Both the position numbers and the translations under genes were made by a program. Below the pieces are notes generated by a model, which was not told the DNA's origin, ran no database searches, and was given only the letters and a program-made list of their open reading frames with translations. From the NCBI RefSeq assembly GCF_900115175.1, contig NZ_FOYV01000001.1:2666001-2730000 (forward strand): a DNA stretch of 64,000 nt, read 5' to 3'. This document shows, in pieces, positions 42,977-51,705 of this stretch; position 1 is the stretch's first letter, and every line of letters begins with the position of its first letter. The stretch comes from Marinobacter gudaonensis. Its GTDB lineage: Bacteria > Pseudomonadota > Gammaproteobacteria > Pseudomonadales > Oleiphilaceae.

Positions 42977-45900
42977 TTAAAATCTGTAGTTATAGGTGAG
43001 CGCGACGGTGTCATTGTCGTAACCTTTTTTGTACTGACCTGAGTAATCAAATTTGACGGAGTGGCTTCCGCTCTCGGAGGTGTAGCCAAGACCAGCGCCG
43101 TAATCCACACTGAAACGTTCCGGGGTTCCGCCTTTGCCGGAAATTCTTGCTGTGTTATTCGCCAGGCCACCACTGATGTTCGGGTTGTCCGTGCTCAAGT
43201 CATAATTGGCACCGAGGATAAATATGGGAGAAAGAGCGCCTTTTTTCAGTCTGAATTCTCGGGTAAATACGGCACTTTGAGACGCCGTGAAGGTATCAAT
43301 CCGGCTGCCGCCTATGGATAGATTATCGCTGCCAGCGCCGGTTTCGGTATAGCCGCCGTTATCAACCCGCACCCAGGACAAGGAGGATTTTGGCAGCAAC
43401 AGCCATCCATAAAAACCCAGTGGCACCGAATAGGAAATGTCGGAAAAAAGCACGTCTGAGCTGTAGTCTGCCATGGCCAGCCGACCGTTGCTGGACAGGC
43501 GTTGGCTGCTCGTTTCCGAACGTCCGGCGCCTATGCTCCAGTCAACCAGCTGGTAGATTCTATCGCCAATGTTGTGTGAGCCGGAAAGGGCTGCGAGAAA
43601 CAGATCTGTTTCACCGTTATCCCCGCTAACAGTATTAAAATCCATGTCTGTGTTGGTGTAGGAGAAAGAAACACCGAGGGACTGCAGGCCTCTTCTCTGA
43701 TCAATTTGATTGGTATATCCAATCGTAATGTTGTCGATGGTGGCATCGTAACCACTGCCGTTATTGCCGTCTTTGTTGGTGTCACCAAGAGACACTTTGC
43801 CCCAGAAAGAGGGAGTCGAAGCTGCGAACAGCGAACTGCCACCGTTCGTGCCTGTACCCTGGTCGCCCTCTGTTGGCTCTGGCTTGGTTTGATCTGTACC
43901 TTCTTTGCTTTCCTGGTTCTTTTTAGTTGCTCCCTCGTAAACGTCGTTCATGGTGTCTTGCATCAATTCCCTGTCGTCTGCGGTGTTTTGCTTCCGCGCT
44001 TCCCTGGCCTTCATGACGTCTGCGTTTTTTTCTTGCACGCGCTGTGCTGATTCCTGTCTTAGCTTTTCAATCTCTTCACGTGTAGCTTGCGACTCCTTGC
44101 CACTCATCGTGTCATAGAGCTCAGTGTCTTCTGTAATGATTCGTTCGTCGTGAATGGTTTCTGACTCTGTTGTTGTATAGAGCTTCGCTGACGTGGTTCC
44201 CTCCAGATACTTGGTCGCAGAGGGGCCTTCCAGGCTGATTGCGTCGGAAGAGCTGGTTCTGTAGGTGGTAGTGAAAGAGTAGGAATACAGCTTGTACTTG
44301 ATGAGTTTTTTAACGCTGGAGACGATGTCCTCGGTACTGGAGCTGGTTTTATTAAAAACCTTTTCAAGCTCCTTAACCAAATCCGTATTGTCAGACCCAC
44401 CCGATCTGGCGGCGGCGGTCAGTATCACGTCCGAATTTGCATCTACCTGCACGCCGTAATCCACTGACATGGTGTCGGCCACGTTATATTTGGCAATATC
44501 GTCGGCTGAACCCGTACCAGCATTGGTGTCAATCAGGGTGAGGCTGCCGCTGGTAAACCCCGGGTTCGGTAGGATCGTTATGGGGTTGGTGGCATCCACC
44601 TGACCCATGGCTGCGGCATTAATGACGGTATTGTCCGTGTAGGAGCTGCTTCGCAGGTCGATACCACTAAGCGTGTTACCGCCCAGTTCCGCAGTGCCTC
44701 CGCCGGTCAGGGTCAGGGTATCGGCGAGACTGAGAAGACCGTTGTTGGTAAAGCTGTTCTGTGCCTTTGCGGTCAGCGCTCCGGACGTTCTGAACCGGGT
44801 CCCAGAGCTCACTGTGAAGCCATAGGCCGCCAGATCGTTGCCAAACGTGGTTTCGCCGGAACTGATCGTGATCGATTGCAACTCATTTCCACCTATGACG
44901 CCCAGCGTGCCATTCACCGAATTCGTGCCCGAAAAAGTCAGGTCACCGGTATTGTCAAGATCGGTTTCAAGAGCGCCGCTGAAGGTCGAGCCCGAGAACG
45001 CGACGGTTGGGGCGTTGGTCAATGCCATGGTTGTGGTAATGACATCGCCGCCGAACGACGCTGTACCACCGGTATTACCATTGATATTGATGGCATTGGC
45101 GAACACGTTGCCGCCGAAAGACGCCGTTGCGGCACTGCCTACGTCAACATTGAGGGCGTTGAGCCGCAATGCATCAGCGCCAATATCGCCGCTGACCAGT
45201 TCGGTATCGATCGTGGTTTGATCGAAGTCGAGGGTCCCCTGGCCGTTGGCGGAGGTGGTTACCGAACCGATGATTCTTTGGTCCGCGTTGATATTGGCGG
45301 TGGCCGAATCGGTAAAGTTGAGAGTACCGGTCGCATTACCTGAGAACTCTGTCGTACCGGTGCCGCTGAGATTGATAGTGTTGGCCGCAACGGTACCGCC
45401 AAACGTACTGGTGAAACCGTTGGTGGTTGCCACATTCACCGTCGAAAGTCCGTTGGTCGCGCCGATGTCGCCGGTAATCAGGGTAAAATCACCGGTGGGT
45501 GCGGCGAAATTCAGCGTGCCTTCACCGGCCGTGGCGGCGGTTACAGACCCGGTCAACAATCGATCAGAACCCAGGTTAACGGTAGAGGAGTTGCCATCCG
45601 CGAAGATGACGTTGCCCGTTGTTGCACCACTAAAATTGGCAATGCCTGTTCCATCCACATTGATGGTGGTCGCGTCGAGAACATCTGAGAATGTAACGGT
45701 GCCCGGCCCGCCAACAATGTTGATGGTTTGGGCATCGACGCGACCGCCGAAGGTGGATACAACTCCGCCGGTAAGGCTGGTCGCGACATTAACGGCCGAC
45801 AATTCCTGTGTTGAGGAGCCCACGGTGCCGCTGACCAGCGTAGTGTTGGAGAAGGCCGGGTCAAAAAAGACGGTGCCTTCACCGTCCGCAGCCGCAGAAA

Positions 45901-46735
45901 TAGTACCGGTCAAGCCGGCATCGGGACCGAAGAAGGCCTGGGCCGTATTGCCTGTCGCAAAGTTGAGGTTGCCCGTCACATCATTGGCAAAACCCGCAGC
46001 AGCCGAACCATTAAAAGTGATGCTGCCGGAGCCAACATTGACCGTGTCATTGAAAGTAACATTGGTGGCATTGCCAAGGCTGATGGAGTCCAGGGCAGCG
46101 GAGCTACCGATCGCCTGACCGAAAATAACGCCATTCAACCCGCCATCGGTATTGGTAACTGATAACGAAGTATTGTCGCTGAGTGCTGTGGCATCAATAA
46201 CGGCATCAATCAGCAGGTTTTCGTTGTTGGCGGTATCCACCGTCATGTTGACGGTTGAGCCGGCTCCGTTGCCCAGATTTATGTCGATAGGAGAGATACC
46301 GCCAAAGGAACCGAGCACATTTCCCTGAAAAGTAACGCCGTCATCTATGGCATTGATGATCAGGTTGTCGTTCGGGTCCGCTGAATCGAAAAGAATGTCG
46401 TCAGCAAAAATAACCCCATTGGCGGGACCCGAAGTATCAATGTTGAGGGTGAAGCTTCCTATCGGATCAAAGAAGTCTTTAGTAACTGAGGGGGTCGAAA
46501 TGCTTCCATCCCCCAAAGTCAAACCATCACCCTCTAAACTGCTGTCTATTGTTACGGTGATATCACCCGCCGTTGAGTACTGAAGTCCGCTACTATCATC
46601 GGCTGTGACGGTTTCGCCATCCCCGACGGGAGTCGCTTGTGCACCCATGGCCACCATGGCGACCGCGATGGCTTGCGCCAGTTTGCTAACAGGAAAAAAA
46701 ACGCTAGACGGGAGTTTGTTCAAAGGGATCACCAT
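42977..46735 (-). CDS. Type Va autotransporter with repeat-bearing passenger
   Basis: A 1252-residue surface protein: signal peptide (about 1-34), a Gly/Asn/Thr-rich beta-helical passenger (about 35-775), a charged helical segment (about 855-945) and a C-terminal autotransporter barrel (about 965-1252) ending in the outer-membrane signature YRF. The passenger carries three imperfect repeats marked by GTISAAADGEGTVFF (277), GSVTAATAGEGTLNF (396) and GSVTTSANGQGTLDF (491). No protease triad is recognised, so adhesion or aggregation is the likeliest role. The upstream leader is very AT-rich with no Shine-Dalgarno sequence. GC is lower than in flanking genes, which together with the adjacent tRNA suggests acquisition by transfer. 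Confidence 0.93.
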   Translation of the reverse strand: MVIPLNKLPSSVFFPVSKLAQAIAVAMVAMGAQATPVGDGETVTADDSSGLQYSTAGDITVTIDSSLEGDGLTLGDGSISTPSVTKDFFDPIGSFTLNIDTSGPANGVIFADDILFDSADPNDNLIINAIDDGVTFQGNVLGSFGGISPIDINLGNGAGSTVNMTVDTANNENLLIDAVIDATALSDNTSLSVTNTDGGLNGVIFGQAIGSSAALDSISLGNATNVTFNDTVNVGSGSITFNGSAAAGFANDVTGNLNFATGNTAQAFFGPDAGLTGTISAAADGEGTVFFDPAFSNTTLVSGTVGSSTQELSAVNVATSLTGGVVSTFGGRVDAQTINIVGGPGTVTFSDVLDATTINVDGTGIANFSGATTGNVIFADGNSSTVNLGSDRLLTGSVTAATAGEGTLNFAAPTGDFTLITGDIGATNGLSTVNVATTNGFTSTFGGTVAANTINLSGTGTTEFSGNATGTLNFTDSATANINADQRIIGSVTTSANGQGTLDFDQTTIDTELVSGDIGADALRLNALNVDVGSAATASFGGNVFANAININGNTGGTASFGGDVITTTMALTNAPTVAFSGSTFSGALETDLDNTGDLTFSGTNSVNGTLGVIGGNELQSITISSGETTFGNDLAAYGFTVSSGTRFRTSGALTAKAQNSFTNNGLLSLADTLTLTGGGTAELGGNTLSGIDLRSSSYTDNTVINAAAMGQVDATNPITILPNPGFTSGSLTLIDTNAGTGSADDIAKYNVADTMSVDYGVQVDANSDVILTAAARSGGSDNTDLVKELEKVFNKTSSSTEDIVSSVKKLIKYKLYSYSFTTTYRTSSSDAISLEGPSATKYLEGTTSAKLYTTTESETIHDERIITEDTELYDTMSGKESQATREEIEKLRQESAQRVQEKNADVMKAREARKQNTADDRELMQDTMNDVYEGATKKNQESKEGTDQTKPEPTEGDQGTGTNGGSSLFAASTPSFWGKVSLGDTNKDGNNGSGYDATIDNITIGYTNQIDQRRGLQSLGVSFSYTNTDMDFNTVSGDNGETDLFLAALSGSHNIGDRIYQLVDWSIGAGRSETSSQRLSSNGRLAMADYSSDVLFSDISYSVPLGFYGWLLLPKSSLSWVRVDNGGYTETGAGSDNLSIGGSRIDTFTASQSAVFTREFRLKKGALSPIFILGANYDLSTDNPNISGGLANNTARISGKGGTPERFSVDYGAGLGYTSESGSHSVKFDYSGQYKKGYDNDTVALTYNYRF

Positions 46736-46961
46736 AATATATATGAAATATTTATTTATAATTTATGGATATATATGGCGACGATATTATCGCAGAAGAA
46801 TCTGGTTAGTTGACTAAATATCAGGCCGGGCGCGCGTTCACGAGACTGGTGGAAAATGAGGGGGCGCGGGTGGTGAGAAAACAGGGCTTATTGAGGAGCG
46901 AAAAATTGGGACGGGCAAGCAGGTCAGATGCACCATTGATAAAATCTGGATCCTGCCAATC

Positions 46962-46992
46962 AAAAAAGGCCCGCGCTCTCACGCAGGCCTTT
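46962..46992 (-). terminator. Rho-independent terminator of tRNA-Arg
   Basis: On the minus strand a 9-bp stem (AGGCCTGCG with CGCGGGCCT, one wobble pair) with a 6-base loop is followed by six T residues, starting 8 bases after the tRNA 3' end. Confidence 0.85.
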
Positions 46993-46999
46993 CAAATAA

Positions 47000-47076
47000 T
47001 GGCGCGCCCGATAGGATTCGAACCTATGACCTTTGCCTCCGGAGGGCAACGCTCTATCCAGCTGAGCTACGGGCGC
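47000..47076 (-). tRNA. tRNA-Arg(CCG)
   Basis: A 77-nt cloverleaf on the minus strand. The acceptor stem is GCGCCCG with CGGGCGC, discriminator G and an encoded CCA. The D-arm region (TAGCTCAGCTGGATAGAG) and T-arm (GGTTCGAATCC) are canonical. The anticodon stem is TTGCC/GGCAA around the loop CTCCGGA, giving anticodon CCG for CGG codons. A terminator follows at once. Its 3' end points toward the low-GC autotransporter block, the usual orientation for island insertion, although no attachment-site duplicate was found. Confidence 0.97.
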
Positions 47077-47166
47077 TTCGAGCACGGCGAGGGCTCGCCG
47101 ATTTCGAGTGCGCAATCTTACGTGCGAAGCTCGCCGCTGTCCAGCCCCCGCGGGCAAGTCGCCGGC

Positions 47167-47712
47167 TCAGGTTTCATGCAGTTGTGGTTCGGGTGTGATT
47201 GAGGCCAGGCTGGTGTCGTTGCTGAAGGTCACTTCGCCGTCCTGGATGGTCACCTGAAAGGCCATGGAGCGCCCGGCCAGGGCGGTAAGCGCTTCGGTGC
47301 CTTCCCCAGGGAGGTGAACAATGCGGAGGTTGTCGAAGCGCTCCAGCTTGCCATGATGTTTGTCCCACCACACCGTAAAGGCGCGGTCGCCGTAGGTGTA
47401 GAGGATCACCTGCGCTGCCTTGTTGCAGGCTTTCCGCACCCGGTCTTCCTCGGGTAACCCCAGCTCGATCCAGAGCTCAATCTCGCCGGTCAGGTCCTTC
47501 TGCCAGAGTTCCGGTTCGTCATCGGTACTCAGGCCACGGGTGAATTCCAGGGAGTCGCTGGCGTTCAGGGCGAAGGCCAGCAGTCGCAGCATCATTCGCT
47601 GGTCGGTCTCCGACGGGTGCTGGGCCAGGGTCAGATGGTGGTCGGCGTAGTAGTGGCGGTCCATGTCGGCGATGTTGAGGGTCGCTTTCAGAACGGTTGC
47701 TTTGAGCGCCAT
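47167..47712 (-). CDS. yaeQ: YaeQ family protein
   Basis: A 181-residue cytosolic protein of the YaeQ family (MALKATVLKATLNIADMDRHYYADHHLTLAQHPSE-type opening, residues 1-35, with the conserved DMDRxxY motif). The fold is nuclease-like (PD-(D/E)xK type, with ELWIELGLPEEDRVRKACNKA near 80-100 retaining acidic and lysine residues), but no activity is established. It is a common stand-alone gene in gammaproteobacteria. It is divergent from lrgA with a 72-base gap and convergent with nothing. Confidence 0.92.
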   Translation of the reverse strand: MALKATVLKATLNIADMDRHYYADHHLTLAQHPSETDQRMMLRLLAFALNASDSLEFTRGLSTDDEPELWQKDLTGEIELWIELGLPEEDRVRKACNKAAQVILYTYGDRAFTVWWDKHHGKLERFDNLRIVHLPGEGTEALTALAGRSMAFQVTIQDGEVTFSNDTSLASITPEPQLHET

Positions 47713-47784
47713 GGGCTTCCTGCGATGGTATCGTGGTGGGAGTTTGGCTAGTGTAATGCAATTCTCTCCGTTGGATGTAAGTGC

Positions 47785-48144
47785 ATGCCGCTGTTGCGTG
47801 GTTTTCTGGTTCTGGTGCTGTTTTTCATACTCGGCGAATCCGTGCGCCTACTGTTGGCGCTCCCGGTCAGTGGTGGCGTGCTCGGGATGGTGCTGATTAC
47901 CTTTACTTTGATGGTGAAGGGCAGCGTGAGCGATGCGCTGGCAACGGCCAGCCAGGGGCTGATTTCGGTGCTGGTGCTGCTGATCATGCCGGGCGTGGTC
48001 GGGGTGTTTTTTACCGCCAGTCAGTTCTCCGGGCAGTGGCTGGCGGTGGCCGCGGCGCTGTTGCTGGGGACCCTGCTCAGCGTGCTGACCACCCTGTTGC
48101 TGATGAAGTGGGTAACGGCTCGGGGAGTGTCAGAACGTGAGTGA
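47785..48144 (+). CDS. CidA/LrgA family membrane protein
   Basis: A 119-residue inner-membrane protein with four hydrophobic segments and the family motif LLALPVSGGVLGMVL near 23-37. CidA/LrgA proteins were named holin-like in Staphylococcus; later work links the LrgAB pair to pyruvate or by-product transport. The LrgB gene overlaps its 3' end by 8 bases, so the two products are co-translated. Confidence 0.92.
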   Translation: MPLLRGFLVLVLFFILGESVRLLLALPVSGGVLGMVLITFTLMVKGSVSDALATASQGLISVLVLLIMPGVVGVFFTASQFSGQWLAVAAALLLGTLLSVLTTLLLMKWVTARGVSERE

Positions 48145-48859
48145 ACTTCTTGCGCGCGCCCAGGCGCTGCTGGATGTGCTGGCGGCAACCCCGATTCTGG
48201 CCATCGGCCTGACGCTTGGTGCGTTCTTTGCCGGGAATTGGCTGTTCAGCCGCTTTGGCAGGCCCGTGTGGCTGCCGCCTGTGGTGCTCGCCGCCTGTCT
48301 GCTGGCGGGTGTGATTGCGGTCCTGGCGATTGACTACGAGGAATACCGGCAGGGCGCCCAGTGGCTCACCGTGTTGCTGGGGCCTGCCACCGTGGCCCTG
48401 GGCATTCCGCTGTACCAGCAAATGCACCATATCCGTGCCATGTGGCGCCCGATTCTGGTCACTCTGCCGTTCGCCGCTACCATGGCCGCCGTCTACGCCC
48501 TGGTCATCGGCTGGGCCCTGGGCGCCACGCCGGAGGTGCTGGCGTCGCTGGCGCCCAAGTCGGTAACGGCACCCATTGCCATTGGCATTACCGAACAGCT
48601 GGGTGGTTCGGTGCCCCTGATGATGGGTGGCCTGTTGATCACCGGCGTGGTGGCAACCCTCTTCGTTGACCTGTTCGCCCGACTGTTGCCGGTGAACGAC
48701 GAACGGATTCTGGGCTTCGCCCTGGGCCTCAATGGCCATGCCATAGGAACTGCGCGCGCGTTTGAAATCAGCCCTGCCGCTGGCGCATTTGCGTCACTGG
48801 GTATGGGGCTCACCGGGGTGTTCACCGCTTTGATTCTGCCTCTCGTTTTCAGGTTATAA
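48137..48859 (+). CDS. lrgB: LrgB family membrane protein
   Basis: A 240-residue polytopic membrane protein of the LrgB/CidB family, partner of the preceding CidA/LrgA protein. Conserved stretches are GPATVALGIPLYQ (about 80-92), the LAPKSVTAPIAIGI segment (about 138-151) and GFALGLNGHAIGTARA near the end. The GTG at 48137 is the start because it overlaps the lrgA 3' end. Transport of a small carboxylate or modulation of murein hydrolysis are the two functions proposed for the family. Confidence 0.92.
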   Translation: MSELLARAQALLDVLAATPILAIGLTLGAFFAGNWLFSRFGRPVWLPPVVLAACLLAGVIAVLAIDYEEYRQGAQWLTVLLGPATVALGIPLYQQMHHIRAMWRPILVTLPFAATMAAVYALVIGWALGATPEVLASLAPKSVTAPIAIGITEQLGGSVPLMMGGLLITGVVATLFVDLFARLLPVNDERILGFALGLNGHAIGTARAFEISPAAGAFASLGMGLTGVFTALILPLVFRL

Positions 48860-49015
48860 CCCTGCGCTAAATCGGGTCATTCACCTGGCGTATAGCCCCT
48901 TGTCGTAATTTCGATTGCCCTACGTGGTTTCCGAGACTAGCGTGTTGGCCAGGCATTCGGCGCCGTTCTGCGCCGATGTTCCGTGAAAATTCTTAAAACA
49001 GCGACGGAAAACGCG

Positions 49016-50578
49016 ATGAAAAAACTGATAGCAGCATTTGTCGGTTCCATGGCCCTGGCAACGGCGCCGGTAGCCCTGTCTGCCGAGGCAACCAAGGAAC
49101 TGAAGATGGCGTACGACGCCGACCCCGTGACCCTCGATATTCATGAGCAGCTGTCTGGCGGCATGCTGCAGCTCAGCCACATGACCTTCGACCCGCTGAT
49201 TCGCTGGACTTCGGATCTGCAGTTCGAGCCGCGCCTGGCCAAGAGCTGGGAACGCATCGATGAGAACACCATGCGTTTCAAGCTCAGAGAAGGGGTGAAA
49301 TTCCATTCCGGCAATGAGCTGACCGCCAAGGACGTGAAGTTCACTTTTGAGCGTCTCAAGCAGAGCCCCGATTACAAGGCGATTTTCCAGCCGTTCAGCG
49401 AGCTCAAGGTGATCGACGACTACACCTTCGAGCTGGTCACCAAAGAGCCTTACCCGCTGTTGCTGAACACCGCCACTTACATCTTCCCCATGGACAGCGA
49501 GTTCTATACCGGTAAAACCGAGGGCGGCAAGGACAAGAGTGCCATCGTCAAGCACGGCAATTCCTACGCCTCTGAGAACCTTTCCGGTACCGGCCCCTAC
49601 GTCATCACCGATCGTCAGCAGGGCGTGCGCGTGGAGTTCGAGCGGTTTGATGGTTACTGGGATACCGAATCCCCGGGTAACGTAGGCAAGATCACGCTGA
49701 CACCGATCAAGGAAAACGCCACCCGGGTATCGGCGCTGCTGTCTGGCGGTGTGGACTTTATCGCCCCGGTGCCGCCCAACGATCTGGAGCGGATTCGCAA
49801 GGACAAGAACGTCAACCTGGTCACCATGAGCGGTACCCGCATCATTCTGTTCCATATGAACCAGGAGCGTGTGGAAGCCTTCAAGAACCCGAAGGTTCGC
49901 CAGGCGATTGCCTACGCCGTCAATCAGGAAGGTATTGCGGCCAAGATCATGAAAGGCTTTGCTACTCCGGCTGCACAGATGTCGCCGGAAGGCTACCAGG
50001 GCCACAACCCGTCCCTGACACCACGCTTTGATGTGGCCAAGGCTCAGCAGCTGATGAAAGAAGCCGGCTACGAGGATGGCTTCACCATCACCATGATGGC
50101 GCCGAACAACCGCTACGTGAACGACGACAAGATCGCCCAGGCGGTAGCGGCCATGCTGGCGCGCATCAACATCAAGGTGGACCTGAAGACCCTGCCGAAG
50201 GCCCAGTACTGGCCGGAGTATGACAACCGCGCTGCGGACATGATGATGATCGGCTGGCACGCCGACACCGAGGACTCCGCCAACTTCTTCGAGTTCCTGA
50301 CCTTCTGCCCGAATGCCGAAACCGGAGCCGGCCAGTACAACGCCGGTAACTACTGCAACCCGGAGATCGACGCGCTGGTGAACAAGGCCAACGTCGAGAC
50401 CGATCTGGATAAGCGCGCGGCCATGCTCAAGGAAGTGGAACAGCGCCTGTACGAAGATGCGGCTTTCATTCCGCTGCACTGGCAGGACCTGGCCTGGGCG
50501 TCCAAGAAGAACGTGAACATTGAGCCGGTGCTCAACGTCATGAACTTCCCTTACCTGGGTGACCTGGTCATCGAGTAA
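49016..50578 (+). CDS. Dipeptide/oligopeptide ABC transporter substrate-binding protein (family 5)
   Basis: A 520-residue periplasmic protein with a signal peptide (about 1-23, ending VALSAEA). Family 5 features are clear: DAFDPLIRWTSDLQFEPRLAKSWE-type residues near 45-70, then TFKLREGVKFHSGNELTAKDV (quoted in part; about 92-112), and MMIGWHADTEDSANFF near the end. It is the first gene of a five-gene importer operon, and it closely resembles DppA-type dipeptide-binding proteins. The start at 49016 gives a normal signal peptide; a GTG 33 bases upstream would add a polar extension. Confidence 0.93.
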   Translation: MKKLIAAFVGSMALATAPVALSAEATKELKMAYDADPVTLDIHEQLSGGMLQLSHMTFDPLIRWTSDLQFEPRLAKSWERIDENTMRFKLREGVKFHSGNELTAKDVKFTFERLKQSPDYKAIFQPFSELKVIDDYTFELVTKEPYPLLLNTATYIFPMDSEFYTGKTEGGKDKSAIVKHGNSYASENLSGTGPYVITDRQQGVRVEFERFDGYWDTESPGNVGKITLTPIKENATRVSALLSGGVDFIAPVPPNDLERIRKDKNVNLVTMSGTRIILFHMNQERVEAFKNPKVRQAIAYAVNQEGIAAKIMKGFATPAAQMSPEGYQGHNPSLTPRFDVAKAQQLMKEAGYEDGFTITMMAPNNRYVNDDKIAQAVAAMLARINIKVDLKTLPKAQYWPEYDNRAADMMMIGWHADTEDSANFFEFLTFCPNAETGAGQYNAGNYCNPEIDALVNKANVETDLDKRAAMLKEVEQRLYEDAAFIPLHWQDLAWASKKNVNIEPVLNVMNFPYLGDLVIE

Positions 50579-50593
50579 TTGCCTTTGATGGCC

Positions 50594-50630
50594 GGCCGGC
50601 GCTGGAGTGATCCGGCGCCGGCCGTTTGTT
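50594..50630 (+). terminator. Attenuating hairpin between binding-protein and permease genes
   Basis: A 12-bp stem (GGCCGGCGCTGG with CCGGCGCCGGCC, one G-T wobble) with loop AGTGAT is followed by GTTTGTTT, 16 bases after the binding-protein stop. The broken T-run suggests partial termination, which would keep the binding protein in excess of the permease. Confidence 0.75.
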
Positions 50631-50655
50631 TGCAAGCCTTATCCGGACACTTTCC

Positions 50656-51705
50656 ATGCTAGCGTTTTTGGTTCAGCGGATTTCCCAGGCGGTTCTGGTC
50701 ATGTTTGTGATCAGCGTGATCGCCTTTGCCATTCAGGACGGCCTCGGGGACCCGCTTCAGGAAATGGTGGGTATGTCCGTCTCCGAGGAGGAGCGGGAAG
50801 CCATTCGTGAGGAGCTCGGTCTGAACGACCCGATGCTGGTGCAATACCTGCGATTTGCGGGCAATGCGCTGCAGGGCGACCTGGGCAACTCCTATTTCTA
50901 CAGCAAGCCGACCCTGGAGGTGATCGCCGAACATCTGCCGGCGACCCTGGAGCTGGTGATTGGTGCCAGCCTCATTATCGTGTTTCTGTCCGTGCCTATC
51001 GGTGTCTACGCCGCAATCCGGCCCCAGGCATGGCTCTCCAAATTCTTCATGGGTGTCAGCACCGTGGGGATATCCATCCCGGTGTTCCTGACGGCCATTG
51101 TGTTGATCCAGCTGTTCTCCATCGGTGTGACGGTGAACTGGTTTCCGTCGGATACCGGCTGGGGGCAATGGCTGAACGACTTCTTTTCCACCGAGGGCGG
51201 GCTGCCGTCCTACGGGCGGGGTGATGAGCTCACCCATCTGTTCGGCACCTGGGAATCCGGGTTTTTCTCAAGCGGCGGGCTGATGCACCTGGTTCTGCCG
51301 TCGGTCTCCCTGGCCTCAATCATGCTGCCACTGTTCATCCGCCTGATCCGGGCCGAGATGATGGAAGTGCTGCAGAGCGATTACATCCGCTACGCCCGGG
51401 CCAAGGGGCTCAGTGCCGGTCGCATCAACTTCCTGCACGCGCTCAAAAACACCATGCTGCCGGTGATCACCGTGGGTGGCGTGCAGATCGGCATCATGGT
51501 GGCTTACACCATCCTCACGGAGACCGTGTTCCAGTGGCCGGGCGTGGGATTGATGTTCCTGGAGGCCATCACCCGCAGTGACATTCCGCTGATCGTGGCT
51601 TATCTGATGGTGGTGGGCCTGATTTTCGTGATCACCAACACCCTGGTGGATCTGATCTACGGTCTGGTGAACCCCACCGTCAAACTGACAGGAAAGAAAG
51701 CATGA
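50656..51705 (+). CDS. Peptide ABC transporter permease (DppB-like)
   Basis: A 349-residue permease with an N-terminal helix and five further transmembrane segments. The family mark FVISVIAFAIQDGLGDP at the start and the cytoplasmic EAA loop (SDYIRYARAKGLSAGRINFLHALKN region, about 245-270) are visible. The ATG at 50656 begins with the conserved LAFLVQRISQ helix. It overlaps the second permease by four bases (ATGA). Confidence 0.93.
   Translation: MLAFLVQRISQAVLVMFVISVIAFAIQDGLGDPLQEMVGMSVSEEEREAIREELGLNDPMLVQYLRFAGNALQGDLGNSYFYSKPTLEVIAEHLPATLELVIGASLIIVFLSVPIGVYAAIRPQAWLSKFFMGVSTVGISIPVFLTAIVLIQLFSIGVTVNWFPSDTGWGQWLNDFFSTEGGLPSYGRGDELTHLFGTWESGFFSSGGLMHLVLPSVSLASIMLPLFIRLIRAEMMEVLQSDYIRYARAKGLSAGRINFLHALKNTMLPVITVGGVQIGIMVAYTILTETVFQWPGVGLMFLEAITRSDIPLIVAYLMVVGLIFVITNTLVDLIYGLVNPTVKLTGKKA

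Noticed and set aside
46810..47202. 130-codon plus-strand frame across tRNA-Arg
   Set aside because: It contains the complement of the tRNA (the familiar MARPIGFEPMT false translation).
48920..50635. 571-codon minus-strand frame opposite the peptide-binding protein gene
   Set aside because: His/Val-rich shadow translation typical of antisense high-GC genes; the plus strand encodes a clear family 5 binding protein.
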